Shown here piece by piece: positions 37,401 to 46,465 of a DNA stretch of 64,000 bases. The stretch's first letter is position 1; each line of letters starts with the position of its first letter. Source of the stretch: Caldicellulosiruptor acetigenus (GTDB lineage: Bacteria; Bacillota; Thermoanaerobacteria; Caldicellulosiruptorales; Caldicellulosiruptoraceae); contig NZ_CP113866.1 of the NCBI RefSeq assembly GCF_026914305.1, positions 2,049,501 through 2,113,500 on the forward strand, in the 5' to 3' direction. The position numbers were made by a program, and so were the translations under genes. The notes below the pieces were generated by a model. The model was given only the letters and a program-made list of their open reading frames with translations. It searched no databases and was not told the DNA's origin.

Positions 37401-37891
37401 TTCGAAAGAATGTCCGCTTTCTTTGCAAGCTTTACAACGATTGTATTAAGACCATCAAGAAAAGCTGTCATTTTTGGAGTTTTCTGAGGTTGAGATGTAT
37501 AGATTTGCTCTTCACCTTCTATCAGCCAAACCTCTTTTGACCCGTTGATTCCTGAGATGAATCTGTCAACAGCAACATCTTTCGCTTCCCAGTTACCTTT
37601 TCTAACTATGATACCTACTTTTGTTATTTTCCCAGGAAGTTCAACCACTGCTTTTACTCCAAAGTCATCTTTAGATGTAAACTCATAAGCTTTGCCTTCT
37701 GCACCAACTGGTTCAACAGGCCATATCCACAAATTCCAACCTTGATAGTCTTCATTGTACCTGTAGTAGTGAATGATGAGAGTTGTTTTTTCATCTGCCC
37801 CTAAAATAGAAATTGGAAAAATAAGAGTAGCAATAAATAAGAATGTCAACAAACCAGCTATAAAACGTTTGCTTTTGAAATAACTTAGCAT
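34481..37891 (-). CDS. Secreted type I pullulanase with CBM41 and C-terminal starch-binding-like module
   Basis: 1136 residues. A signal peptide ([25 protein letters not shown]) is followed by a CBM41 (about 35-130), a linker/inserted beta domains (135-345), a CBM48-type module (about 375-460), and a GH13 barrel (about 490-900). YNWGYDP (567-573) marks type I pullulanases; nucleophile Asp 687 is in DGFRFDLM, acid/base Glu 716 in YGEGWMAG, and Asp 803 in AHDN. The tail (1025-1115; [23 protein letters not shown]...EYKYTRGSW) looks like a CBM20/X25-type starch-binding sandwich. I chose ATG 37891 (GGGAGG upstream) over an in-frame ATG at 38044. It debranches alpha-1,6 bonds of starch or pullulan. 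Confidence 0.93.
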   Translation of the reverse strand: MLSYFKSKRFIAGLLTFLFIATLIFPISILGADEKTTLIIHYYRYNEDYQGWNLWIWPVEPVGAEGKAYEFTSKDDFGVKAVVELPGKITKVGIIVRKGNWEAKDVAVDRFISGINGSKEVWLIEGEEQIYTSQPQKTPKMTAFLDGLNTIVVKLAKKADILSNNKTQGFKVTAFYDEIPIKKVEPVLPKINKNFKPEDAGYELIDGGTKVRFILKPGAGDFKFTDTSGKLDVYVTGTMNDWGGTASSEGKYKPLPAWKMTWNAQKGYYELIKELGKDGVVIGAKFKFTSWDGTSAKWYPDGMGNDKVIEELYTGNEKITKVDTFKITTEDELEPQVPYVVSKDGFKPTVAQARNILDNPKYYYKGNDLGCTYTKAYSAFRLWAPTAIGVILRLYDDYETTKYKEYEMQQSVNGTWYLKINGDLKGKYYQYEVWHASNSITDDTIRKYVVPDPYSRATSANSERTLIFDPKDTNPVGWEKDTFVTLKNQEDAIIYETHVRDFTIDASSGVRPEFRGKYLGFTQTGTKGPNGVKTGIDHLKELGITHVHLLPTYDFGSVDETNPDKAYNWGYDPVLYQNVEGSYATNPNTIARIKEYKKMVMALHKAGIGIIQDVVFNHTFQIGDAKFSIFDKIVPGYFYRKDKDGNYSNASGCGNEIATEKPMVRKFIIDTLTYLTKEYHIDGFRFDLMAAIDRVTMAKAQEEIRKINPSAVIYGEGWMAGGTPLDPSLRMEIGSFNQAGLHIGLFNDRIREAIRGNLDNESKGFMQGNYSYRLEDLKKGIQGGLGDFATDPDECINYVSAHDNLTLWDKLQKSVPNEPDYIKDKMGRLANAIVLTAQGVPFLHGGVEFNRTKFMNHNSYNAGDKINKYDWNLKVKWNNTFKYYQGLIALRKAHPAFRMTTAEDIQKYLTFIQTPKGTLGFRLTYPKDTWNDIIVVYNSTKKVQEVTLPEGNWVVVANGDEVGTTPIKNLTNFVAGKALVAPISMFVAYKSDEFPKGFVKVVGKDPVSLETAQSVLTPKVYGTGNVAVTFNVKVPAGTDDDVIYLAGSFGKAGLSDWNPGDKDGAIELVKTQDGIYIVTLKLNSGETFEYKYTRGSWSTVEKGANKEEIENRKLTVKDDGSGKMTINDTILNWADK

Positions 37892-37923
37892 CTTTCTTAC
37901 CTCCCAGCTAAATTTAATAAGGA

Positions 37924-37964
37924 TTTTAAACAATTCAACAAATAATATACTTGATTGTTCAAAA
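37924..37964 (-). repeat. Inverted repeat in the pullulanase leader
   Basis: Arms at 37924-37934 and 37954-37964 (TTTTGAACAAT and ATTGTTTAAAA on the minus strand) pair over 11 bp with one G-T wobble. The element lies in the roughly 108-base leader between the predicted transcription start and the ribosome-binding site, and could be an operator or leader hairpin. Confidence 0.5.
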
Positions 37965-38005
37965 CACCTTTTATCAATGCAAATGTTTGCTTTAACTTTG
38001 TAATG

Positions 38006-38034
38006 ATTATATATCTTTTTATTAAAATTGTCAA
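38006..38034 (-). promoter_or_regulatory. Consensus promoter of the pullulanase gene
   Basis: On the minus strand TTGACA (38034-38029) and TATAAT (38011-38006) are exactly 17 bases apart, a full match to the vegetative sigma factor consensus, giving a leader of about 108 bases. Confidence 0.85.
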
Positions 38035-38085
38035 TATGCTGCAATTTGAATAAATTAAGACCAATAATTTATAAAAAATAAATAA

Positions 38086-38117
38086 AGGCAGCCTTCCTTT
38101 TACCAGGAAAACCGCCT
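38086..38117 (-). terminator. Terminator downstream of first LplA-type binding protein
   Basis: Arms AGGCAGCCTTCC (38086-38097) and GGAAAACCGCCT (38106-38117) pair imperfectly and are followed on the minus strand by TTTATTTATTTTTT, 35 bases past the stop at 38152. Confidence 0.7.
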
Positions 38118-38151
38118 GTCAATTTTAATTTTCCTCATGTATTTAGCTGGC

Positions 38152-39738
38152 TTACTGATTTCTCTCCTTGAAGTACTGTTCAAGCTGTCTTAGCGCCTCA
38201 GCTTTAACCTTGTCAACACCTGCTGCTTTGAGCTTCTTGTCAAGTGTTGCAAAAGCTTCATCCACGTTCTTTACCATACCCAAACATATTGGATTGTAAT
38301 ACTGTGTCATAACACTGTTGAGGTTTGCAATCTCTGTTTTTACCTTTGTCTGGTCAAGTGAGAATGAAGAAAGTGGTGAGCTTACAAGTGCTTTCTTGAT
38401 TGTGTTCCTCAGAGCAATGTAATTGTCATCCCAGCTTGCAAGTGGTAAGAACTGATCCTTGTTTGTGAACCAGAACCCTGCTGCATCTGGAGGATAAGTG
38501 TTGTTGTCGGCTGTAACACCTTTTGGCAAGTCAATTTTGTTGTTTTTGATTATATAGTTCTTGCCCTGAATTCCAAAATAAACAAGATAGTTGTAAGACT
38601 TTTCTTCCATAATTATGTCAAGTGCCATAAGTGTTCTCTCTGCGTTCTTTGTCTTTGCTACCAACGCAACACCATTATTTATATATGGGTCTGCTGGTCT
38701 GTGGCCTCTCTTGTCAAAGATTGGGATAATTTCAACCTTCCATCCTTTTGCTTTTGCATTTGCAAGATTAGATTGTATATCTTGGCTGTTTCCAAACGCA
38801 ACTGCTGACTTCCCTTGGTCAAACGCGTCTTTGCTTCTTACTTTGTTAGCATAAGCGTTTCTGTTGATGTATCCTTTGTCATACCATGACTTTACCTTCT
38901 TTGCTGCCTCTTTGAAAGCAGGAAGTATCTCTTTGTCCATTATATAGTAAACTTTTGGTTTGGTGTCGTATATGGTTGTGAAAAGTCCTGTACCGCCTGT
39001 TGATACTCTTGCAACATCTTCTAAATAATCTGTTTTTTCAACCAAAAGTCTCCACATAACTGAGTTCAAATCATACTGGTTGTCCAAGTTCATTGGCATC
39101 ATGCCTTTTTCATTTTTCTTTATTGCAGCAAGGAACGGTTCAATATCATTGTATTTTTTAATTGGTGGAACTTTGTATTTTTCTCTCAAATCGCCTCTTA
39201 AAATCACAACGTCAGCTTTTCTATCAGGTGTTGCAGTAGGAATCATGTAGATTTTCCCTTTTACCTTTGCTTCCTGCCATGCAACAGAAGGTGTTGCCTT
39301 GTAGTGTCTTGGCATGTATTTTTTTATCATATCCATTGTAAGTTCCTTAAATCCACCTTTCGCAGCTTCCTGGAAGTAGAAGCACCAGTTTGCTGCGTAC
39401 ATCCAGTCAACATTTTCACCTGATGCCAAAATAAGTGGATATTTGTAGTTCAAATCTCCCCATCCAATGTAGTTAATCTCCATTGTTGCGTTGATGTCTT
39501 TTTGAAGCTTTTTGTTGAGCTCTTTCATAACGTTTGGAAATTCAGCCGGTGCATCACCCAAAAGATAACCAACAATCTTGACAGGTTTTGACACATCAAT
39601 GCTTGGGTCAAAACCGGGTGCAGTTCTTTTCGCCTTTGTTTGCGCACCAAAACCGACAACAAACATTGAAACTAAAACGGTTGAAAGTACAAAACATACT
39701 GTCAAGATGAGCGCTAAAAGCCTGAAGTTCTTTTTCAT
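38152..39738 (-). CDS. LplA-type oligosaccharide-binding protein (importer 1)
   Basis: 528 residues of the large LplA/YtcQ group of extracellular solute-binding proteins, which usually serve oligosaccharide importers. The signal sequence (FRLLALILTVCFVLSTVLVSMFVVGFGA) has a Cys only in mid-helix, not in lipobox position. Landmarks are KIVGYLLGDAPAEFPNVMKELN, MEINYIGWGDLNYKYPLILASGE, YWV-type GFWFTNKDQFLPLASWDDNY and a C-terminal YFKERNQ. ATG 39738 follows GGGAGG. It is the last gene of the permease operon, set off from it by a hairpin. The sugar is unknown. Confidence 0.9.
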   Translation of the reverse strand: MKKNFRLLALILTVCFVLSTVLVSMFVVGFGAQTKAKRTAPGFDPSIDVSKPVKIVGYLLGDAPAEFPNVMKELNKKLQKDINATMEINYIGWGDLNYKYPLILASGENVDWMYAANWCFYFQEAAKGGFKELTMDMIKKYMPRHYKATPSVAWQEAKVKGKIYMIPTATPDRKADVVILRGDLREKYKVPPIKKYNDIEPFLAAIKKNEKGMMPMNLDNQYDLNSVMWRLLVEKTDYLEDVARVSTGGTGLFTTIYDTKPKVYYIMDKEILPAFKEAAKKVKSWYDKGYINRNAYANKVRSKDAFDQGKSAVAFGNSQDIQSNLANAKAKGWKVEIIPIFDKRGHRPADPYINNGVALVAKTKNAERTLMALDIIMEEKSYNYLVYFGIQGKNYIIKNNKIDLPKGVTADNNTYPPDAAGFWFTNKDQFLPLASWDDNYIALRNTIKKALVSSPLSSFSLDQTKVKTEIANLNSVMTQYYNPICLGMVKNVDEAFATLDKKLKAAGVDKVKAEALRQLEQYFKERNQ

Positions 39739-39775
39739 CTCACAATCAACCTCCCTGATTCATTTTAATCTATAC

Positions 39776-39802
39776 CAACAGGCATTATAAAAAGTACCTG
39801 TT
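39776..39802 (-). repeat. Stem-loop between permease and binding-protein genes (importer 1)
   Basis: CAACAGG (39776-39782) and CCTGTTG (39797-39803) form the core of a stem of about 10 pairs with a wobble. It precedes the binding-protein ribosome site and follows the permease stop. Confidence 0.6.
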
Positions 39803-39813
39803 GATACCATTTT

Positions 39814-40692
39814 TTAGCCTTTTACAGCACCAAGTGTAATGCCTCTGACAAAATACCTTTGAACAAACGGGTACAAGAAAATTATTGGACCAGTTGCAAC
39901 AACTGTCATTGCAAGCTTTAAACTTTCTTTTGGCATATCTATTCGCACAACATTTTGCAGAATATTTGCCGCAACATTGACACTTGACAAAATCAAATAT
40001 AGAGTATACTGCAAAGGATACAAGCTCTGTCTTTCAATAAACATCATCGGCGTCCACCAGTCGTTCCAGTAATTGAGAGCTATAAAAAGTCCAATAGATG
40101 CCAAAGCTGGTTTTGAAAGTGGCAAAACAATTCTCAAGAATATTGTAAAATCTCCTGCGCCGTCAATCTTTGCTGACTCTATCAAAGAGTCTGGAATAGA
40201 ACCTCTGATAAAGTTGCGCAAGATTAAAATGTAAAACACATTGAAAAGTGGCACAAGTATCAGAACAAGCACGTTGTTTTTCAAATGATAGTAATTTGCC
40301 AAGATTATATAGTACGGAGCAAGACCACCGTTAAAAAGTGTTGTGAAGTACAAGAAGAAAGCCAATGCATTTCTGTATTTTACATCTTTTCTGTACATCA
40401 CATACGCAGCCATTGTGGAAAGAAATAACGATAAACTTGTGCCAACGCTTGTTACTACAATGGTTACCAAGTAAGCTCTGAAAATTCTTTGAGGATTTTG
40501 GAAAATGAGCTTATATGCACTGAGTGAAAATTCTCGTGGAATTAGAGTGTAACCGTGGTTTATGATATAGTTTTCTGAAGCAAACGAACTTACCACAAGC
40601 ACAACAAAAGGTATGAAGGTAAATAGCCCGATTATTGTTATAAATATATATCCGATAATGTTAAAGAGGATATAATCCTTACCCTTTCTCAA
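39814..40692 (-). CDS. LplC/YtcP-type ABC permease (importer 1)
   Basis: 292 residues, six predicted helices, CUT1 family. The EAA loop is ESAKIDGAGDFTIFLRIVLPLSKPALASIG; ALNYWNDWWTPMMFI and the C-terminal YFVRGITLGAVKG are typical of the LplC group. The start is TTG 40692 with GGGGAGAG about 8 bases upstream. It is 26 bases after the LplB-type permease gene. Confidence 0.9.
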   Translation of the reverse strand: MRKGKDYILFNIIGYIFITIIGLFTFIPFVVLVVSSFASENYIINHGYTLIPREFSLSAYKLIFQNPQRIFRAYLVTIVVTSVGTSLSLFLSTMAAYVMYRKDVKYRNALAFFLYFTTLFNGGLAPYYIILANYYHLKNNVLVLILVPLFNVFYILILRNFIRGSIPDSLIESAKIDGAGDFTIFLRIVLPLSKPALASIGLFIALNYWNDWWTPMMFIERQSLYPLQYTLYLILSSVNVAANILQNVVRIDMPKESLKLAMTVVATGPIIFLYPFVQRYFVRGITLGAVKG

Positions 40693-40718
40693 TGTTCTCT
40701 CCCCTTTTAAGTCAAGAT

Positions 40719-41639
40719 TTAAAACAGTGCATAGTCTTTGTCATATCTTCTGACAAGCCAGTTGACAAGCATTATAATCACAAAGCACAGCACCGACTGG
40801 TAAGCACCTGCTGCTGACGCCATCCCAATATCCTGAACCTGCATAAGGCTTCTGAACACAAGGGTATCGATAATGTCTGTATAGTCAAGAAGAAGACCGT
40901 TATTACCTATTATCTGATAAAACATATCAAACTCGCCGCGCAAAATTCTTCCAAGTGCAAGCAAAATCAATATTATCATTGTCGGTTTTAACATCGGGAT
41001 TGTGATATAAAAGATTCTCTGGAAGATATTTGCACCATCAATTATTGCTGCCTCATAACACTCTTCGTCAAATCCCATTATAGCTGCAAGATATAAAACA
41101 CTTCCGTAACCTACCCATTTCCATACATATAACATTGGCAAAAGGAAATACCAGTAAGTAGGATTTGAGTAGATATCTATTGGCTCACCACCAAGGTTTT
41201 TTATCAATGTGTTAATAAGACCATAATCATAGTTAAAAAAGTTATACATCATAGCTGCTACAACAACCCATGATACAAAATACGGCAAAAACATAACTGA
41301 CTGGATGAACTTTTTAAATATCTTACCTGCAAGCTCGGCTATAAAAATTGCGCACGCAACTGAAAATACTGTGTATGCAGCCAAAAAAGCTAAATTGTAA
41401 AGAATAGTGTTTTTTGTGACAAGCCAAGCTCTGCCCGAAGCAAAGAAATACTCAAAGTTTTTAAAGCCGTTCCATGGACTGAAAAGTATTCCATCTCGAT
41501 AGTTGAACTCTTTAAAAGCAAGAACAATTCCACCCATCGGTATGTAGGCAAATAGAATGTAGTAGATTGCTACTGGTAAGAACATGGCATAAAGTACCTT
41601 GTTCTTTTTTATTTCATACCAAAAACCATTCTTTTTCAA
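40719..41639 (-). CDS. LplB-type ABC permease (importer 1)
   Basis: About 306 residues. The N-terminal helix reads YAMFLPVAIYYILFAYIPMGGIVLAFKEF, followed by the LplB hallmark SPWNGFKNFEYFFASG and the EAA loop YEAAIIDGANIFQRIFYITIPMLKPT; it ends YDKDYALF. The start is taken as TTG 41639 with AAAAGGAG 8 bases upstream, rather than ATG 41675. First gene of its operon; a -10 box without a -35 suggests activation, plausibly by the neighbouring YesN-type regulator. Confidence 0.88.
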   Translation of the reverse strand: MKKNGFWYEIKKNKVLYAMFLPVAIYYILFAYIPMGGIVLAFKEFNYRDGILFSPWNGFKNFEYFFASGRAWLVTKNTILYNLAFLAAYTVFSVACAIFIAELAGKIFKKFIQSVMFLPYFVSWVVVAAMMYNFFNYDYGLINTLIKNLGGEPIDIYSNPTYWYFLLPMLYVWKWVGYGSVLYLAAIMGFDEECYEAAIIDGANIFQRIFYITIPMLKPTMIILILLALGRILRGEFDMFYQIIGNNGLLLDYTDIIDTLVFRSLMQVQDIGMASAAGAYQSVLCFVIIMLVNWLVRRYDKDYALF

Positions 41640-41699
41640 TTCAGCCACTCCTTTTGTAGTGATTGAACAAATCATTTATTCTCGCTTCTTCTATTTCTT

Positions 41700-41705
41700 A
41701 TTATA
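41700..41705 (-). promoter_or_regulatory. Candidate -10 box of importer 1 operon
   Basis: TATAAT is read on the minus strand at 41705-41700, about 60 bases upstream of the LplB-type start, with no recognisable -35 hexamer. This is as expected for an activator-dependent promoter. Confidence 0.4.
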
Positions 41706-41785
41706 AAAGGTCAGTTAAAAATTCATATCAGACAAAATTAATATTTTCTTTGTAAAATTAAGATAATAAAAATTGCAAAAAAATA

Positions 41786-41811
41786 GAAGCTGGCCTTTCA
41801 AAACCAGCCTC
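41786..41811 (-). terminator. Terminator after the first sensor kinase gene
   Basis: Arms GAAGCTGG (41786-41793) and CCAGCCTC (41804-41811), with one G-T pair, are followed on the minus strand by TATTTTTTTG. It separates the two-component genes from importer 1. Confidence 0.75.
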
Positions 41812-41860
41812 CGCATTTTTTGAGTATTGAAAGGATAAAAATTTAACTACTGTTTTATCA

Positions 41861-43645
41861 CTATTCTTCCACAGGAAACAGAACTTTTGCAACTGTTTTC
41901 TCGTTTATTTTGCTCTCATAAAACAGTCCAGCTTCATTTCCAAAATAGATTTTTAATCTCTCGTTTATATTTTTTATACCAAAACCATGTCCTCTTGTAG
42001 TCTCAACCTCTCCCTTCTTTATCTTTTCAAGAACTTCTTCGCAGATTCCAACGCCATCATCAATAACATATATCGCAGCCATTTTGTCATCTATTATTTC
42101 GCCTTTTATGATTATAGTACCTTTCTGCTCATCTTTTTCCAAAATCCCATGGTGAATAGAATTTTCAACAAGCGGCTGAAGAGTCAGTTTTGGTATCCGC
42201 GCTTGTAGAAGTTTTTGTGGAACATCTATCTTAAGGTCAATGCAATTGTCAAACCTGTAATTTTGAATCATCACATACGCCTTCACATGTTCTATCTCAT
42301 TTTCCACTGTTACAACGTCTTCACCCTTGCTAAGACTCAATTTATAAAACTGAGAAAGAGAGGTTACAAGCCTTGAAATATCTTCATTTTTGTTTTTAAT
42401 TGCAATCCAGTTTATAAGGTCAAGGGTGTTGTACAGAAAATGAGGATTTATCTGTGATTGAAGAGCTTTGAGCTCCAAATTTTTCTTCTCCTTGCCAAGC
42501 TGGTACTGCTGATACAAAAGCTCTTTTATTTTTTTTAACATATAGTTAAAGGTATATATGAGCTGACCCACCTCATCTTGAGAGTGAGAGTCCAATTCTA
42601 TATTAAAATCACCTTTTTCAATAACCTTCTTCATATTATGAGTAAGCCTTTTAATTCTTGATGTACTTGATGTTGCTGCCCAGAAAGCAAATATCAATGT
42701 AAAAGGTGTAATCAAGAATATCATGAAAAAGACCTGTTTGATGGTTTTTATATTAAGCTCATGAATCTCTTTGTAAGGTGTAACCAGTACAAGATACCAA
42801 TCTGTATCACTAATACTCTTTGTGCGAACAAGAAGTTTCTCACCCCCTACCTCTATCTCAACAACATTTGCCTCTTGATATAATATATTCTTTTCTATCC
42901 CTTTTATCATCTCTCCAAGGGATAAGTTTGTCTTATTTAAAGAACGTGCAACCACTTCACCATTTGAATTGACAATAAAAGCAAGTGTTCTGCTTGTAAA
43001 CAAAGCCTGATTTAGAATTCTTTCAATTTCAGCAATCGAAATATCAGCTCTGAGCGCAGCTTTGTATTCACTAATATTCTTAGGGTCTGGAATCAGTCTT
43101 ATTAAAGACACAACATCTTTTCGTGCGATATTTAGCATTTTGGGAGTAACCCAAGCAAAAAGCTCTCCTTTTAAAACCATCTGGTGATACCATGGAAGCT
43201 TTTCAATCCGCTCAAAGAGAAAATAACTATCTGTTTCACTGAGCTTAGCCAATCCCTGTGTCATATAAATTGAGATGCTGAGTATGTCAAAATTCTGGCA
43301 TGTACTGTAAAAAAGCTTTGTAAATCTCTGAGAGTCTACAAGCCAGTTACCTATGTTTTCGTAGTAATAGTCATCAGGCCTGTTTACAAGCTCTTGCACG
43401 GTTGAATCAAGAGCTAAAATGTTCAGTACATTTTTGACTGATGACACCCTGTTTTCCAAGAAAGAAGCTGTCTGGTCCACAATCTTGCCAGAAGAATAAA
43501 TAGCCCGTTTTTCGACATCCCTTCCAACAATAACGTAGTTCATAAAAGAAAATATACCAAATGATATTAAAATCACAAACATATATGAAGCAAACAATTT
43601 GTATTTTATACTCATATTTGAAAAAGCGTTTACAATCCTCTTCAT
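41861..43645 (-). CDS. YesM-type sensor histidine kinase (importer 1)
   Basis: 594 residues. Helix at about 15-38, a large extracytoplasmic Cache-like sensor domain (about 40-300), a second helix (about 303-325), HAMP (about 326-380), and a His_kinase core with phospho-acceptor His in INPHFLYNTLDLINW (near residue 405), plus ATPase motifs LTLQPLVENSIHHG, DDGVGIC and GHGFGIKNINERL. This is the YesM/LytS class that senses extracellular sugars. It overlaps the regulator gene by 4 bases. Confidence 0.93.
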   Translation of the reverse strand: MKRIVNAFSNMSIKYKLFASYMFVILISFGIFSFMNYVIVGRDVEKRAIYSSGKIVDQTASFLENRVSSVKNVLNILALDSTVQELVNRPDDYYYENIGNWLVDSQRFTKLFYSTCQNFDILSISIYMTQGLAKLSETDSYFLFERIEKLPWYHQMVLKGELFAWVTPKMLNIARKDVVSLIRLIPDPKNISEYKAALRADISIAEIERILNQALFTSRTLAFIVNSNGEVVARSLNKTNLSLGEMIKGIEKNILYQEANVVEIEVGGEKLLVRTKSISDTDWYLVLVTPYKEIHELNIKTIKQVFFMIFLITPFTLIFAFWAATSSTSRIKRLTHNMKKVIEKGDFNIELDSHSQDEVGQLIYTFNYMLKKIKELLYQQYQLGKEKKNLELKALQSQINPHFLYNTLDLINWIAIKNKNEDISRLVTSLSQFYKLSLSKGEDVVTVENEIEHVKAYVMIQNYRFDNCIDLKIDVPQKLLQARIPKLTLQPLVENSIHHGILEKDEQKGTIIIKGEIIDDKMAAIYVIDDGVGICEEVLEKIKKGEVETTRGHGFGIKNINERLKIYFGNEAGLFYESKINEKTVAKVLFPVEE

Positions 43646-45204
43646 ACATAATACCTCTCTCTAAATTCAGATGGAGTCATTCCAACCTTCTTTTTGAACA
43701 GGGCTGAAAAATAATTCGGGTCTCCAAATCCAACTCTCTCTGCAATCTCATATAGCTTGATGCTATTATCTTTTAGAAGCTGCTTGGCTTTTTCAATTCT
43801 GACTTCAGTTATATAATCGTTGAGTGTCTTACCAGTTGCTTTTTTGAACATACTACACAAATAATTTGGACTGAAATAAAAATGGTTAGCTATCTTTTGA
43901 ACACTCAGGTGCTTGTCATAAAAGTTCTCCTCAATAAACCTCATTATCTGATATACCTTTCGATTTAAATTGCCACGTGTTGTAAATAACTCAAATATTC
44001 CATCAAGAGTTTCATAAATAACCTCTTTTAGCTGGTTTAAAGTAAGCTTTTGTTCTATTTCGCGCCATTTTTTTGCTCTCCCAGCTTCATCTAAAAGCTG
44101 TGTTATTTTTCTTTGTCTTCCTACTTGGTATGCAATTAAGAGCATCTCAAAAAATATATTTTTTACCTTTTCAATATCAATGCCTTGGTTTGACTTAAGC
44201 CAAAAATATAGCTTCTCTATCTCCTCTTTGGCCTTTTTTATATCATCCCTTTTTAGATATTCCTCAAATTTTTCAAAGTCAAAATTAATCTCCTGTTCAT
44301 TTCTCTCAACAACATTCTCATATGTATATAAACTGCCAAACCCATTATAGAATATATTCTTTTTGAGTATTCTGAGCATATTTTCAACGCTGTGTTTTAC
44401 CTGAGTTGCCTTAATTGAAGTTGCAACTATTGCCGAAATCTCTCCTTTTTGTGAAAAAACTTCTCTGAGTATATCTGCTGCCCTGTTTATCTCAACATCA
44501 TTTTTTTTACTGCAAACAAAAACAAAACTATTCTGTGACAAAAACGAAAATAGCAGAGTAAACTTAGAATCAAAATCTTTAGTCATAAATTGGTTATATA
44601 TTTCTTTTGACACCATCTCATTTAAATGGTCCTCTTCACCCTTCCAATCGACAAGTCCTACTATAATATCTAATGTCGATGTTAAAAAATCTTCAGCAGT
44701 ATACTTTTTGAAAATGCTATAATCGGGCTGATCCTTTAGAAGCTGTTGAACAAGCTGGTAAGCAGCGTAATATATACTCTCATTGTAATGTTCTTTCAGT
44801 CTCTCTCTTTCTTCCTCCTCTTTTCTTTCAAACTCTATAATCTCCACAACTTTTTTCATTGTGCTCTTAATCTTTTCTATATCGAGAGGTTTTTCAATGT
44901 AGTCAATTGCATTCAAACGGATGGCTGACAAAAGATACTCCTTTTCTGCATAGCCACTTATAAAGACTATTTTGCATTTTGGAAAAATGCTTTTTAACCT
45001 CTTTGAAAACTCTATACCATCCATCCGTGGCATTCTTACATCGCACAGCAGAATGTCGGGAATATAATTTTTTACAATCTCCAAGGCTTCCTGCCCATTT
45101 TTGGCACTCTTAATTTCCCCAATTCCAAATTCATTCCATGGTATCAATGTTTCAAGACTTTCTCGTGTTATCTTCTCATCTTCTACAATTAGAAGCTTAA
45201 ACAT
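43642..45204 (-). CDS. YesN-type response regulator, AraC DNA-binding domain (importer 1)
   Basis: 520 residues. An N-terminal receiver (about 1-120) with Asp 55 in LLCDVRMPRMDG and KPLDIEK is joined by a long, poorly conserved helical region (about 130-410) to a C-terminal AraC domain (about 420-518) with HLSVQKIANHFYFSPNYLCSMFKKATG and IAERVGFGDPNYFSALFKKKVGMTPSEFR. It is predicted to activate the importer operon directly downstream. ATG 45204 follows GGGAGG; gene order is regulator then kinase. Confidence 0.93.
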   Translation of the reverse strand: MFKLLIVEDEKITRESLETLIPWNEFGIGEIKSAKNGQEALEIVKNYIPDILLCDVRMPRMDGIEFSKRLKSIFPKCKIVFISGYAEKEYLLSAIRLNAIDYIEKPLDIEKIKSTMKKVVEIIEFERKEEEERERLKEHYNESIYYAAYQLVQQLLKDQPDYSIFKKYTAEDFLTSTLDIIVGLVDWKGEEDHLNEMVSKEIYNQFMTKDFDSKFTLLFSFLSQNSFVFVCSKKNDVEINRAADILREVFSQKGEISAIVATSIKATQVKHSVENMLRILKKNIFYNGFGSLYTYENVVERNEQEINFDFEKFEEYLKRDDIKKAKEEIEKLYFWLKSNQGIDIEKVKNIFFEMLLIAYQVGRQRKITQLLDEAGRAKKWREIEQKLTLNQLKEVIYETLDGIFELFTTRGNLNRKVYQIMRFIEENFYDKHLSVQKIANHFYFSPNYLCSMFKKATGKTLNDYITEVRIEKAKQLLKDNSIKLYEIAERVGFGDPNYFSALFKKKVGMTPSEFRERYYV

Positions 45205-45322
45205 TTTATTAGCTTTCCTCCCAACAGAGAAAAAAGATTAACTTGCACAACTTTTTGCAGGCTTTCTACTTGAATATTATACACCATATAAACTCTTTAA
45301 GTAGCTAAAAAAAATAAAAAAA

Positions 45323-45362
45323 GCCTGTCCATCTTTTTTAGCACCTTACAAAGTGGACAGGC
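45323..45362 (-). terminator. Terminator of the small winged-helix gene
   Basis: A 9-bp perfect stem (GCCTGTCCA at 45323-45331 and its complement at 45354-45362), followed on the minus strand by TTTTTTTATTTTTTT. Confidence 0.85.
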
Positions 45363-45380
45363 AACAAGTTTTTTAAGTGC

Positions 45381-45608
45381 TTATTTTGCCTTGTAAAAGC
45401 AGCGTTTTGGTGACTCTATCAGCCCTTCACTTTTTAGTTCCTTGATAGCCTTTTCAACTTCTTTTTTGTCAAGTCCTGTCTTTTGAACAATATCCTGAGT
45501 TTTCAACGGCTCTGGAGAACTCTTCAAAGCCTCTAACACCATCTCTTTTGGACTCACAAAATTCATCTCCCTTCCAACATTAATTTCTACAATATCTTCT
45601 GCTTTCAA
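45381..45608 (-). CDS. Small winged-helix-like protein of unknown function
   Basis: 75 residues. The part from residue 20 on looks like a winged helix: PKEMVLEALKSSPEPLKTQDIVQKTGLDKKEVEKAIKELKSEGLIESP, with a short basic tail ending CFYKAK. This could bind DNA or act as a small accessory domain. It is a stand-alone gene with its own terminator; I cannot assign a role, and it does not match a named family that I recognise. Confidence 0.7.
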   Translation of the reverse strand: MKAEDIVEINVGREMNFVSPKEMVLEALKSSPEPLKTQDIVQKTGLDKKEVEKAIKELKSEGLIESPKRCFYKAK

Positions 45609-45708
45609 TAAATTTTTATACCACCATTTTGCTTCTTTATAACAGCATCTTCACCTTAAAGTGATATAATTATATATGTAAACCCTGCAAAAGAAGGAGA
45701 TGATGAGC

Positions 45709-46416
45709 ATGAAAAGCTTATTATCTTCTTCATACATTTTGATGTTTGATGAGTATTATTCTTTTCAGCCAAGACTTAAAGAGATGTGCACTTGCATTGA
45801 ACTCAAAAATTTCTCCTCAACTAAATATATGTGTTCAAAAAAGATATTTGACTCAATATCAGAAAAAATAAAAAAAGTTGAAAATTCATTGTTCTTTCTT
45901 GGTGCTGGCGAATACCATCACATTACATATATGCTTTTAAAAAAATTTAATAAGACTCTTTCTTTAATAGTCATAGACAAACACGTTGACTATTCAGACA
46001 CTTATCCGGGATTTATAACATGTGGTTCGTGGTTAAAAGATGCAGCAGCCTTAAATCATGTTGCCGAAATCTTTGTTCTTTCAGAAGAAAAGAAAAATAT
46101 TTACAACAATAAAATCAAAATCTTTTCACCAGTTGAATACAAAAAGATAAAACCTCACCTACCGGTTTATATAAGTATTGACAAAGACATCTTGACAAAA
46201 TCTTCAATAAATACAACCTGGGACCAAGGACATTGTCTGCCCAAAACACTAATTGAAATAGTTTTATATCTCTCATCAGCTTTTGAGATAGTCGGAGCAG
46301 ACATTTGTGGTGAACCACCTGCACAGTTTTTCTCACCTGAGCATAAAAAAAGCGAAGATATAAATTTAAAACTCCTTCTACTGCTCACAGCAAAATCTCA
46401 AAGTATTGTCGCATGA
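45709..46416 (+). CDS. Divergent arginase/agmatinase-superfamily (ureohydrolase-fold) protein
   Basis: About 235 residues, shorter than ordinary arginases (near 300). Metal-ligand motifs are recognisable: FLGAGEYHHITYML (place of GGDHS), VIDKHVDYSD (the DxHxD motif), a SIDKDIL segment (the SxDxD motif), and GADICGEPP (place of the distal Glu). The ligands look intact, but spacing and the substrate loops differ from arginase, agmatinase and formimidoylglutamase, so the substrate is unknown. Three possible Met starts occur; 45709 has AAGGAG nine bases upstream. It stands alone and converges with xylA. Confidence 0.8.
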   Translation: MKSLLSSSYILMFDEYYSFQPRLKEMCTCIELKNFSSTKYMCSKKIFDSISEKIKKVENSLFFLGAGEYHHITYMLLKKFNKTLSLIVIDKHVDYSDTYPGFITCGSWLKDAAALNHVAEIFVLSEEKKNIYNNKIKIFSPVEYKKIKPHLPVYISIDKDILTKSSINTTWDQGHCLPKTLIEIVLYLSSAFEIVGADICGEPPAQFFSPEHKKSEDINLKLLLLLTAKSQSIVA

Positions 46417-46421
46417 AAAAA

Positions 46422-46444
46422 GCTGGAAGGAAGCTCCTTCCAGC
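46422..46444. terminator. Bidirectional terminator between ureohydrolase-like gene and xylA
   Basis: A perfect 10-bp stem with 3-base loop (GCTGGAAGGA at 46422-46431 and complement 46435-46444). On the minus strand it is followed by CTTTTTTC, so it should end xylA transcripts efficiently. Confidence 0.85.
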
Positions 46445-46465
46445 CTTCAGTTGGGAATGTCGGTT

